A stretch of 55,703 bases of DNA from an uncultured Verrucomicrobia subdivision 3 bacterium (GTDB lineage Bacteria > Verrucomicrobiota > Verrucomicrobiia > Limisphaerales > UBA8199): the NCBI GenBank assembly GCA_903913865.1, contig CAIWMU010000192.1, positions 1 through 55,703 on the forward strand. Direction: 5' to 3'. The position numbers and the translations under genes are program-made. Positions 36,901 through 46,400 of this stretch are shown here, in pieces. Numbering within the stretch: position 1 is the first letter of the stretch; each line of letters begins with the position of its first letter. The notes below the pieces were generated by a model. The model was not told where the DNA came from and made no database searches. It saw nothing but the letters and a program-made list of their open reading frames with translations.

Positions 36901-39900
36901 CGTCTCCTCGGTGGCGAAACACCTGGACCCGGCAATATTGAGCTTGCTGACACTGAATACTCCGCCGATATCCCGCCGGTGACCGGATCCCCGAACCCTA
37001 AGTTCATCACGATGAACCGGCTGAATGGAAATCTTGGACCGGCATCGGTTACCATCGCCCCCGTCGTATCAGATACCGGCGCCGGCATCGCGCAGGCTGA
37101 TGTTGACTACTCGTTTGATTCAGGCAAATACGGCGATCCGACGTGGACAGTGACCTACCCGTATCCCACCTGGCAGTTAAGTGATGGCACCTGGGGTCAG
37201 AACAACGGCTACAGCGACACGGTTAACCCCAATTACATCCAGACAGTTCCAGAAAATGATGTTTACGTGGACATCCTTTCCAGCACGAACAAGGGAAACC
37301 GTCAGGTGGTCTTCAAATTGAGCACCCCCCGGTCGTCCTTCCAGTTAGGCGGGGAGGAGATTCCTCTGGGCGTCGCTCTGGGGCGCACCACAGCCCAGCT
37401 CACCATGCTCGATGGAACCCGCTCGCCCGGCATGCTGACCTTTGTGTCGACGAACTATATCGTCAACGAAGGGACTAACGCCTATATCACCGTCATCCGT
37501 ACCAACGGCGTTGATAATCGCATCACTGTTCAATACGCCACGGCGAATTTGGGTGCGACCAATGGGGTCCACTATACGGGCATAACCAACGCTCTTGTTT
37601 TCAACGCCGGCGTCACAAGCCAGACCTTCACCGTTGCGACAAAGAACCGCACACAGGTTGAAAAGACCCAGACAGTCCTTCTGCGCCTGTTCAACCCATC
37701 GGCTGGAGTCGGGTTGGGAGTTTCCAATGCCGTTCTCACCATCGTGGACAAGGATGTTGCTGGAGGTTACGCGGAATTGACTGCAACCAGCTATGTGACA
37801 AACGAGGCGTCTGTGGCGGCCATCGTCGGGGTCACTCGCCTTGGGAGCAGTGCGGGCTCCCTCTCAGTTGACTTCTCCACGGCCAACGGGAATGCACATG
37901 CAGGCGTGAACTATACGGCGGTGAGCACCAACCTCATCTGGCCGAATGGTGATGTCGGGCCGAAGTTCATCGCGATTCCCCTGATTAGGGATCAGGTTTA
38001 TCAGGACACAAACTTTCTCTCTGTGAACCTGCGGATCACCAACCCCAAATTGAACGGGAATCTGAGTCCGGTTTCGCTGGGACTCAAGACGAACGCTGTT
38101 TTGACGATTGTTAATGCCGACTTCAGGGGTCAGTTGGCATTCGGATTGCCGGTTTACACAGCCAATGAGAACGGCGGACCTGCCATAGTGACAGTCAACC
38201 GGACTGGCGGCAGTGCTGAGGCGGTTTCAGTGAATTATAGCACCAGCCCTGGAACTGCCTTCCCTGGAATTGACTACATCTCGACGAACGGGACATTGTT
38301 CTTTGCGCCCGGGGAAGTCAGCAAGAGCTTCGCCGTCGGCTTGATCGACAACATCATTCAGGATCCTGCCGATCGGTTCATAACCCTCAGCCTTAGCGTG
38401 CCGTCGGTTACCAACCTGATCAGCAAGGCGACTGCGATCATTTCCCTCGTTGACGATGAGAGCCTCAACCAACCGCCGGGCGGCTATGATAACACTGCAG
38501 ACTTGAACCTCGGTGCCGATGGCAACGTCTACGCCCTTGCCTTGCAGCCCGATGGACGAATTCTTCTGGGTGGTGAATTTGGCCGGGTGAATGACACAGT
38601 TAGAAGCAGGATTGCGCGGCTTTTCCCCGATGGTTCTTTGGACACCAAGTTTGGTGGCTTCGAAGCAACCAGTGGTGCCAATGACAAGATTCAAACCATC
38701 ACGGTTCAGGGAGATGGACGGATTTTGATCGGCGGTTCGTTCACCGTGGTGAATGGAGTGCCCCGTAATTATGTAGGCCGCTTGAACTACGACGGCTCGA
38801 CAGATTCGACGTTCAATCCCGGAGCCGGTCCTGAGAACGCCGTGCTCGCCTCGGGAGAAGCCATGGTGGGTGGTCAGCGCAAGCTACTCCTTGGTGGATC
38901 TTTCCTGACCTACAACGGCAATCCGAGGAACTACCTTGTCCGGTTGAATGATGACGGTTCGATTGACACTGGTTTCAACCGCAACATCAATCCGAACGGT
39001 AGCGTTCATGCGATTCTGGCGCTGGTTGATGGAAGTGCGATCATTGCGGGTGATTTCACGACGGTCAGCGGCGTTGCCCGCAGCCGAATCGCGAGGATCA
39101 CGCCTGACGGCAGCCTTGACCTGACCTTTGACCCCGGAACCGGTGCGGATGATTCCGTCCGGAGCCTCGCCCTGCAGGCGGATGGTAAAATTCTGGTGGG
39201 CGGATCGTTCACAACCCTCAGCGGTGTTGCAGCGAGCAAAGTTGGACGCCTTCTGGTTAACGGGTCTGTTGATCCGACCTTCAATACTTCCGGCGGCGCA
39301 AACGACGTTGTGAGCACCATTGCGGTTCAGGGCGATACGAGGATCCTCCTCGGAGGTCAATTCACCGCCTGCAACGGAGTTGTTCGTCAGCGCCTGACCC
39401 GTTTGAATAATGACGGATCGGTTGACACGACCATCAACTTTGGGGCGGGGGCCGACAGCTTCATCGCCTCGATGCTGCTGCAGCCGGACGGCAAAATCCT
39501 CATCGGCGGCGGGTTTACAACCTGGGATGGCCGGACGGCGAGCCACATCGCCAGAGTTTTTGGTGGCAGCATCACAGGTTCGGGGACGATCGAGTTTACG
39601 GAAACGCAATATGTTGTTGGAGAGAGCGTCACGAATGCCTATGTCACCGTGCGCCGCCGCGGAGGCACAAGCGGCACAGCATCCGGGCCTAATGTCTCGA
39701 TTCAACTGAGCACCTCAAACGGGACAGCAATTGCCGGATCCAACTACACCTCCGTGGCGACGAACATCATCTTCCCGCCGGGGGAGGTACTGAGGACAGT
39801 CATGATACCGGTGGTGCGTGACTTTGCCATCACTCCGGACCTGACAGTCAATTTGACCCTGTCCAGCCCGCTGCCGTCCACTCCTGAAGGGCCTCAGCTG

Positions 39901-42900
39901 GGGAACATTTCGGCGTCGACGCTTTTTGTGCTGAATGACGATTCCGCGGTGAGTTTCTCGTCTGCCGCATACCAGCGCAATGAGAACGCGCTTGAAGGAT
40001 CTGTCACAATCCCGATCAACCGGGTTGGGAGCAGCAGAGGGGTGGCCACCGTTCAGTTTCTGACGACGACCAACGGAACAGCCCTGGCTGGAACGAACTA
40101 TAGTCCTATCGCCGAGCAAGTGACGTTCAAGGACGGCGAGACCAATGCCTATGTGTATATTCCGCTGATTTACGATTCGGCCGCCCGCGGGAATGTAACC
40201 GTGACGATGGAGCTGACCAACGCCTTCAACGCGCTGCTGTTCAGTCCCTCCTCCTCGACGCTGACCATTGTGGATGTGGATCGCATGCCGGGCCAGCTGG
40301 CATTCGGCCAGACGAACTTCCTCGCAAGCGAGGGGGCTGGTTATGCCCAGGTTACGATCATTCGGACGAATGGACGGTCCGGAACCGTCTCTGTGAACTT
40401 CAGCACAGCCGGTGGAACTGCGGCGCCTAATGCGAAATACGGGGTCACGAATGGCACCCTTGTCTTCTCTGACGGTGAGATCTCCAAGACAATTGGAATC
40501 CCGATCTTCCAAAACCTGACGGTCGAAGGTAACCAATACTTCGAGGTGACCCTGTCGAATCCGACGGGTGGATCCGCGATTCTAGGGAATCAGGTGGTTC
40601 CGGTCACCATTTTGGATGACGACGTTGGAGTGGCGTTCTCCAGTCCGATCTATATCGCGCCGGAGTCTGCCGGAATTGCCACGCTTACTTTAACGCGTGT
40701 GGGGACCAATGGGGTTACCACCGTTGATTATGCCACGACGAATTCCACCGCCATGGCCGGGACGAACTACATGGCAACCACCGGGACACTGAGCTTTACG
40801 AACGGGGAAACGATCAAGACCTTCTCGATCAACCTGCTGCGGGACCCGAGGGTAACAGGTGATCTGTCGTTCAACGTCAACTTGCTGAACCCGTCAACCC
40901 CTGCCCAGCTGTATGCCCCGAGCAGCGCGACTGTGGTTGTTCTGGACGCTGATCCGGGTGTTGCCTTCACCAATTCAGCCTTCGGCGTTTACAAGAGCGG
41001 CACGAATGTGCTGATCAGTGTTTACCGGACCAACGCGAACACCGGTGATATTGCGGTGCGGTATAACACCTACGATCTGACAGCGAGTGCGGGTGTGGAT
41101 TATGTTGCGACCAGTGGTCTGCTGACCTTCAGCAACGGTGTGGCCCTGCAGTCGTTCAACGTTCCGATCATCAACAACAGGTTGGTGCAGTCTGACGTCA
41201 CCTTTGGCGTGAGGTTGTTCAGCCCGACCCTCGGGGCCCAGATCCTTGATCCAGGCTTCGCCACTATCACCATCACCAACGACCTGTCTGGGGTCGCCTT
41301 CTCCAGCACCGTTTACAATGTGGTTGAAAATGGCGTGAGTGCCACCGTCGCTGTCCTGCGCAGTGGCTACACTAACAGCATCGTTTCCATTGATTATGCC
41401 ACGACGGACGGGACGGCCCATGCTGGCACAGACTATCAGTTCGTGCGGGGAACGCTGGTATTCACCAATGGCGAAACCACCAAATCATTCAGTGTGCAGG
41501 TGATCGACAACAACGTCCTAGGTGGTGACAGGAACCTCCTGCTCAACCTTTCAAATCCGGATGGGAACGTTTTGATGAGCGATCCGAGTGCTGCTGTCGT
41601 TAACATTCTGGAGAACGACGGAAGCCTGGTTGTTCCCTCAGGATCAGCACTGGTTGCCGAGAGCGGCACACCCAATGGATTGATCGAGACGAATGAGACG
41701 GTTAGCGTGCTGTTTGGCCTCCGGAACGCCTCTGGCACCAACACAGCCAACCTTGTCGCCACCCTCCTCGTGACCAACGGGGTGGTGAGTCCGAGTGCGC
41801 CCCAGAATTATGGAGCCCTTACGGTCCGTGGACCTTCGGCCTCCCGTCAGTTCAGCTTCACAGCCGCAGGAACGAACGGCCAGACCATCGCCGCGACCTT
41901 CAAACTGGTCGATGGAGACGCAACCAATTATGTCTCGTTCCCGTTTGCCCTGGGCCGGGTGGTGAACAGCTACTCCAATGGAACCTCCATTGTGATCAAC
42001 GACAAGACCAACGCTACACCGTATCCGGCTACCATAACGGTTAACGGCCTGGCAGGATTGGTCACGAAAGCGACCGTCACCCTAACAAACTTCATTCACA
42101 CAGCGCCGGGGGATGTGAGCATTCTGCTGGTCTCCCCGACAGGTCAGAAATCTTATCTGATGTCCAAGGCCGGGGGGAACAACCAGGTGCGTGGGGCAAC
42201 CCTCACCTTTGACGACGATGCGGCGCTAAAAGTTCCGCAGACCCAAATTGTGAGTGGACTCTACAAGCCCACATCCTACGCACTGGCAACACCGCCGTTC
42301 ACAGTGCCGGTGCCTCCGGCGCCTTATGCCACGAACCTTGCCGTATTCAACGGGTTCAACCCGAACGGCAACTGGTCGTTGTATGTTATTGACGACAGCC
42401 AGCTGGACACGGGCTCGATTTCCAATGGTTGGTCCCTGAACCTGACTACCGGGGGGCCGGTACCGCCCGCAGCGGATCTGGGACTGGTGCTCACGGCCTC
42501 GACCAACGTGGTGGTGGCTTCCAGCAACATCACCTACACCCTGTCTTTGACCAATTATGGCCCATCAACCGCCAGCAACGTCATTGTGAGCGACACACTC
42601 CCGATGGGCGGTGTCTATCTGACCGGTTCGGCGACGAAAGGTTCTGCAGTTACGAATGCTGAGGGCCTCCTTATCTGGACTGTTGGGACCATGGTTAAGG
42701 ACAGCGGAGCGAGTCTGACCTTTACGGCTCAAGCCACCCTGCCTGGCACGGTGACCAACTCAGCAGTCGTCTCCGGTCTCACCAGAGACCCGAATCCGGA
42801 TGATGATTATGTGCAGGCCATAGCAACAGTTCGCTCGCCCACCGCCGATCTGGAGATTGGCCTTGCGGGCAGACCAAGCCCGATCGGTGTGGGTGGTCAG

Positions 42901-43407
42901 CTTACCTACCTGATTGGTGTCACAAATCATGGACCCGCAACAGCAACAGGGGTGCGAGTTTCCGTGGTTCTACCGGCTGACTCTGTGGTATCCTCCACAA
43001 CACCTGCAGGTTACACGCTTGCGGGCAGTCTGCTGACCTTCACGAATCTGGCTCCAATTCCAAGCGGCAGCGTTGCAAGTCTGGTGGTCGTTGTAAAACC
43101 GCTGGCTGTTGGTCTCATCAGCTGCAGCGCAGTCTGCTCGTCGAGTCTGGTTGATCCGTTGAAGGGTAACAACAGTGCCTCTGTGAAGAGCCTTGTTGAG
43201 CCGTTGACGATGACCCTGGGCAGGAGCGCAAACGGGATTGTGATTACATGGCCTGCCGGGAATTTCATTCTGGAATCGACCCCCGACCTGTCGTCGGCGG
43301 TATGGACCCCTGTCAGCGCACCGCAACCGGCCGATGCCAACGGTGGAGGCTCGGTCACCCTGCCCACGACGCAGGAGAGCCTATTCTTCCGCCTGCGGGC
43401 CCAGTAA
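33940..43407 (+). CDS. Giant exported protein (3155 aa): delta-60 propellers, Calx-beta repeats, P-domain, DUF11
   Basis: After a signal peptide (MMLLALLVAPAQAQ) comes a pre-peptidase-like domain (PNDNFASALVLAGDT ... YYLGIYGW), a region shared with the 28597 protein, and a Calx-beta-like stretch. Seven delta-60 repeats lie at about residues 624-990, each with a core such as GRILIGGAF plus a D-G-S-L-D end. Three clear Calx-beta repeats (1155-1510) are followed by seven more delta-60 repeats (1528-1875) and six more Calx-beta repeats (1880-2560; for example VAFSSPIYIAPESAGIATLT). A CARDB/P-domain module (2562-2838), two DUF11 repeats and a tail ending ESLFFRLRAQ complete it. Calx-beta domains bind calcium in known cases. 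It is likely a cell-surface adhesin or matrix protein; no catalytic site seen. One uninterrupted frame of 9.5 kb. Confidence 0.85.
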   Translation: MLRKQISDFVGGRTGIIGTAMMLLALLVAPAQAQVATNPPPNDNFASALVLAGDTGVVPGDNTAGTLQIGESNIVALAPVGASIWYSWTATNDGTYTFDTSSSLIDTVLGVYTGTAVDALTEVGANDDFGGTFQSSVTFDAVSGTTYYLGIYGWDYAMFGLDVQMGKVFLHWAPGGGRQAVAKAGDFHFTRTTFPISEFDSFPAQESNMDYRPARVTVTRSGGSAGKVYVGYSITNGFYTNQLILDIFGTNISLANKQKELYTNYLVATRMQTYSFNRYVYLETNYTAFFTNVIGGATNGGAYVVAPTLVNTNFSYDVTNAVGAVDKYDVFYYQANSQEIVPSAIPRDPLKPGGIWDYRAASNAIVFNDFQMSADINPIFTQHRMSFGPAAKPLVNPLVYITLTEATLDPLESNDISPPTISQSEGLLNILNARVLPSMGMIGTNVFNFERSTIECTESVRNTGVALIHVSRASADSSSATSVPYRIDYLYPYDNDHNMFDLQRFEFALQAGSEYATPDKPSRKFGPNSDFTSVTGTVDFPAFVDDAIISIPIVDDNLVEFNEDLLVQLYFPDPQPTDKWLGNVRTCVLTIEYDEEPAGALDRLHNRDSFSDTTPPYNAYPGANSTVYSVVVQQDGNTLLAGDFTSLNTIARNRIARMKPDGQIDLGFAPGDGADQVITCMQLDNQGRILIGGAFSAYNRTTRNGIARLMNNGSLDLSFKPGLGANDRVWAVAHAVDGSIYIAGDFTMVNGTNRNHIARLLADGSLDSTFNPGFGTDGSVYSVAAGSDGRVVIGGQFNQYGGVARSCIARLNGDGSLDESFNPRSGAGGAYPAVFAVALQGTKVLVGGIFNTMYGIGRNNIARLAQDGSLDLTFDPGTGTDNGVFSLLAQVDNKILIGGNFTSYNGTRRVGLARVYSDGILDTTFLDTAYNHFAGVPTAYWNPFAEPKNYIYSMSLQPDGKVMIGGSFESVGGGWSRDDMHPRRNVARLLGGETPGPGNIELADTEYSADIPPVTGSPNPKFITMNRLNGNLGPASVTIAPVVSDTGAGIAQADVDYSFDSGKYGDPTWTVTYPYPTWQLSDGTWGQNNGYSDTVNPNYIQTVPENDVYVDILSSTNKGNRQVVFKLSTPRSSFQLGGEEIPLGVALGRTTAQLTMLDGTRSPGMLTFVSTNYIVNEGTNAYITVIRTNGVDNRITVQYATANLGATNGVHYTGITNALVFNAGVTSQTFTVATKNRTQVEKTQTVLLRLFNPSAGVGLGVSNAVLTIVDKDVAGGYAELTATSYVTNEASVAAIVGVTRLGSSAGSLSVDFSTANGNAHAGVNYTAVSTNLIWPNGDVGPKFIAIPLIRDQVYQDTNFLSVNLRITNPKLNGNLSPVSLGLKTNAVLTIVNADFRGQLAFGLPVYTANENGGPAIVTVNRTGGSAEAVSVNYSTSPGTAFPGIDYISTNGTLFFAPGEVSKSFAVGLIDNIIQDPADRFITLSLSVPSVTNLISKATAIISLVDDESLNQPPGGYDNTADLNLGADGNVYALALQPDGRILLGGEFGRVNDTVRSRIARLFPDGSLDTKFGGFEATSGANDKIQTITVQGDGRILIGGSFTVVNGVPRNYVGRLNYDGSTDSTFNPGAGPENAVLASGEAMVGGQRKLLLGGSFLTYNGNPRNYLVRLNDDGSIDTGFNRNINPNGSVHAILALVDGSAIIAGDFTTVSGVARSRIARITPDGSLDLTFDPGTGADDSVRSLALQADGKILVGGSFTTLSGVAASKVGRLLVNGSVDPTFNTSGGANDVVSTIAVQGDTRILLGGQFTACNGVVRQRLTRLNNDGSVDTTINFGAGADSFIASMLLQPDGKILIGGGFTTWDGRTASHIARVFGGSITGSGTIEFTETQYVVGESVTNAYVTVRRRGGTSGTASGPNVSIQLSTSNGTAIAGSNYTSVATNIIFPPGEVLRTVMIPVVRDFAITPDLTVNLTLSSPLPSTPEGPQLGNISASTLFVLNDDSAVSFSSAAYQRNENALEGSVTIPINRVGSSRGVATVQFLTTTNGTALAGTNYSPIAEQVTFKDGETNAYVYIPLIYDSAARGNVTVTMELTNAFNALLFSPSSSTLTIVDVDRMPGQLAFGQTNFLASEGAGYAQVTIIRTNGRSGTVSVNFSTAGGTAAPNAKYGVTNGTLVFSDGEISKTIGIPIFQNLTVEGNQYFEVTLSNPTGGSAILGNQVVPVTILDDDVGVAFSSPIYIAPESAGIATLTLTRVGTNGVTTVDYATTNSTAMAGTNYMATTGTLSFTNGETIKTFSINLLRDPRVTGDLSFNVNLLNPSTPAQLYAPSSATVVVLDADPGVAFTNSAFGVYKSGTNVLISVYRTNANTGDIAVRYNTYDLTASAGVDYVATSGLLTFSNGVALQSFNVPIINNRLVQSDVTFGVRLFSPTLGAQILDPGFATITITNDLSGVAFSSTVYNVVENGVSATVAVLRSGYTNSIVSIDYATTDGTAHAGTDYQFVRGTLVFTNGETTKSFSVQVIDNNVLGGDRNLLLNLSNPDGNVLMSDPSAAVVNILENDGSLVVPSGSALVAESGTPNGLIETNETVSVLFGLRNASGTNTANLVATLLVTNGVVSPSAPQNYGALTVRGPSASRQFSFTAAGTNGQTIAATFKLVDGDATNYVSFPFALGRVVNSYSNGTSIVINDKTNATPYPATITVNGLAGLVTKATVTLTNFIHTAPGDVSILLVSPTGQKSYLMSKAGGNNQVRGATLTFDDDAALKVPQTQIVSGLYKPTSYALATPPFTVPVPPAPYATNLAVFNGFNPNGNWSLYVIDDSQLDTGSISNGWSLNLTTGGPVPPAADLGLVLTASTNVVVASSNITYTLSLTNYGPSTASNVIVSDTLPMGGVYLTGSATKGSAVTNAEGLLIWTVGTMVKDSGASLTFTAQATLPGTVTNSAVVSGLTRDPNPDDDYVQAIATVRSPTADLEIGLAGRPSPIGVGGQLTYLIGVTNHGPATATGVRVSVVLPADSVVSSTTPAGYTLAGSLLTFTNLAPIPSGSVASLVVVVKPLAVGLISCSAVCSSSLVDPLKGNNSASVKSLVEPLTMTLGRSANGIVITWPAGNFILESTPDLSSAVWTPVSAPQPADANGGGSVTLPTTQESLFFRLRAQ
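35811..36915 (+). repeat. Delta-60 repeat block 1 (seven repeats)
   Basis: Seven repeats of about 50-60 codons, with cores NTLLAGDF, GRILIGGAF, GSIYIAGDF, GRVVIGGQF, TKVLVGGIF, NKILIGGNF and GKVMIGGSF. The count suits a closed seven-bladed propeller. Confidence 0.8.
38521..39566 (+). repeat. Delta-60 repeat block 2 (seven repeats)
   Basis: Seven repeats with cores GRILLGGEF, GRILIGGSF, RKLLLGGSF, GSAIIAGDF, GKILVGGSF, TRILLGGQF and GKILIGGGF, about 1.6 kb after the first block and separated from it by Calx-beta repeats. Confidence 0.8.
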
Positions 43408-43449
43408 GCCGCGTCGAACGACTTGAGTAGAGTAAAAAGAACATCGGTT

Positions 43450-46400
43450 ATGAAGCTTCTCATTGATAGAAATTCGATCAGGCGCAGCTGGCTTGCGCGC
43501 CTGCTGCAAGTCACCGCATTGTGCGTGGCGTTTTGTTCAGCAGGGTTGCTGAATTTGATCGCCGCACCATTCGACCAGCAGATTGGATTCACCCAACCGG
43601 ATGGCACCCGACTCCAATTGCACGGCAAGGGGGACGAGTTCTCCGCTGTGTTTGAGACGCTGGACGGTTACACTGTTGTCTTCGATCAGGCTCAGAAGGC
43701 CTACTGCTTTGCTGAGCGGAATGCGAATGGACAGCTCGTTTCCACCGGCGTCCAGGCCCAGCGCGGCAATCCCGTTGCCCTTGGATTGGCGAAGAACCTG
43801 CGGATGAGTGCTGAAGCGAGAAAGGCGATGGTCGTTGAGCGCTACCGTCAGTGGGACCAGCAAACGCAGAACAGTCAGCGGTGGTCTCTTCTCAAGGAAA
43901 ATGCACGTGCCTACAATGAGGGACTGAGCAAGGGGGAGCAGTTTTCTCCTCCTCCGTTTACCACAGTGGGAACCAAGGCGGGTTTGACCATCCTTGTCGA
44001 TTTTTCTGACGATGTTGCAACGATTCCACAGGCAGAGATCATCAACTATGCCAACGGAGACAACTATACGGGTTTCGGGAACAACGGCTCCGTGAAAAAG
44101 TATTACCAGGATGTTTCTGGCGGCAAATTGACCTACACGAACGTTGTGACGGTTTACATTCGGGCTCCCAAGGCCAAAACCGTCTATAACGACGTGTCAC
44201 TGGACGCAGGGACATGCGGCAACACGCTTCTCAAGGACGTTATCGACACGATGAAGGCCCTGCCTAACTACGCTACCACGATTGCACCCACCTTTGATGC
44301 GTTGACCACGGACAACAACAACTACGTCGTTGCCTGTAACGTGTTTTTTGCCGGTGCGAACAGTGGTGTCTGGCCGATGGGTCTCTGGCCTCACTCCAGC
44401 TCCCTCTATCAGGTTGGGGCACAGGATTTGGAATCAAATGGGAAGAAGGTTTTCAGATACCAAATCACAGACATTAGCTCCCGGTTGACCATCGGTACGT
44501 TTTGCCATGAAAACGGTCACATGCTCTGCGGGTATCCCGACCTGTATGACTACGAGTATGATTCCGCCGGCGGGGCTGGAGATTATTGCTTGATGGGCAG
44601 TGGGGCTGGGGACGTGAATCCGGCTCAGATTTGTGCCTATCTCAAGCGTGCATCCGGTTGGGCGACCACGGTGGATGTGGGTGCAAATTCGGCCCTCACG
44701 GGTGTTTTGACAGCCCCGCGCGGAACCAACTTCAATACCTTTTACCGGTTTGAGAAACCCGGCACTCCCACGGAATATTACCTGATGGAAAACCGTCAGA
44801 AGACCGGCCGGGATTCCGCGATTTCGGGCAGCGGCATTGCGCTTTGGCATGTTGACGAATTGGGTGATCGTGACAACCAAAGTCTGGCGTATAACGGTTC
44901 CCACGCGAACTACGAATTGACTCTCGTCCAAGCGGACAACCAGTGGCATCTGCAGAGGGGAATGAATAACGGGGATGCCAATGATCTCTATTACGAGGAA
45001 AACGGCTCTTCCGGTTATCAGAATGAGTTCAGCGATAGTTCCGCCCCCAGTGCCCGGTGGTGGGATGGTGCCAATTCCGGTGTCTTCTTTGCGGAGTTTT
45101 CACCCAGAGCCTCCACGATGACCGTGAAGATCGGCTACGGTTTGTCGATGAAGGTTTCCTCGACCTATTTCCTGGATGCGAACGCCAACCACCTGATTGA
45201 TTTCAACGAGTGTTCCGACCTCTATGTCGTTCTGACAAACACCAGCATGATCGGGGTGACCAACTTGTCAGCGATTCTCGCCACGACGACACCCGGTGTG
45301 TTGATCGCGAGCAGCAGTTCGGGCTATCCCAATGTGGCGGGCGGCAATCTGGCAACGAATCTGGTCGCATTCAAAGTCAGCACCGCGCCGACCTTTAACT
45401 GCGGTCAACCGATAGAATTCCAACTATTCCTCAAATCTGAGGCCGCTTCCGCGACAAACAGCTTCACGATGCAGACCGGAACCCCCGGCATGCCGGTTCG
45501 CTTTGAGAGCCTGGCTCCAGTGGCCATTCCTGACAATTCGGAGACCAACTCCACGATTGCGGTGACGAATATCAGCTTCGCGGTCAACAAGGTGTCGGTT
45601 GGTGTTTACATCACCCATACCTATGACGCCGACCTGCAGCTTCAGTTGATTTCTCCTGATGGTGTCACTAACACCCTTTCCCGATTCCGCGGGAATGGAG
45701 GTCAGAACTACGGCCTTGCATGCTCCCCGGACTCGCGCCGCACGATCTTCGACGATGCAGCACCGACGGCGATTGGCAGCGGTGTGGCCCCCTTCCTCGG
45801 ATTCTACAAGCCTGAGCAGCCGCTCTCGATTTTCAACGGGAAATCCGGCACAAACGTGAACGGCATCTGGAAGCTGCGCGTGCTGGATGCTTCCAGATTT
45901 GATTTCGGCCGGATTCAATGCTGGTCACTGGACATCACACCGACGATATGCACCGACGGTCTGGGTGAGTGCCCGGGATCCGATCTCGCAGTCGGGATCA
46001 CAGCCGCGCCTGAGCCGGTGATGGTGGGTCAGACCCTGATTTACACCCTCTCGGTCACAAACCGCGGTCCGAGCTCAGCCAAGAATGTCACGGTCAGCCA
46101 GTTGCTCCCGGGCAGTGTCCTTTATCAATCGGCCACCTCCTCCCAGGGTGGCAGCTCCGTTGCGGGGAACGTGCTAACCTGCAATCTTGGCCAGATGGCC
46201 GCCGGTGGCAGGGCAACCGTCAATGTGACGGTTCTTCCGACTACAGCCGGGTTGATCACCGCTTCCGCCACGGTCTCCTCAGAGCAGCCTGATTTCGACC
46301 TGTTCAACAACACCGCAGTGTTCATCTCCAATGTGAATCCGCCGACATCCGACCTTGCAGTCGGTCTGGCCTCGGCCCCGGTTTCCACCGTTTTGGGAAG

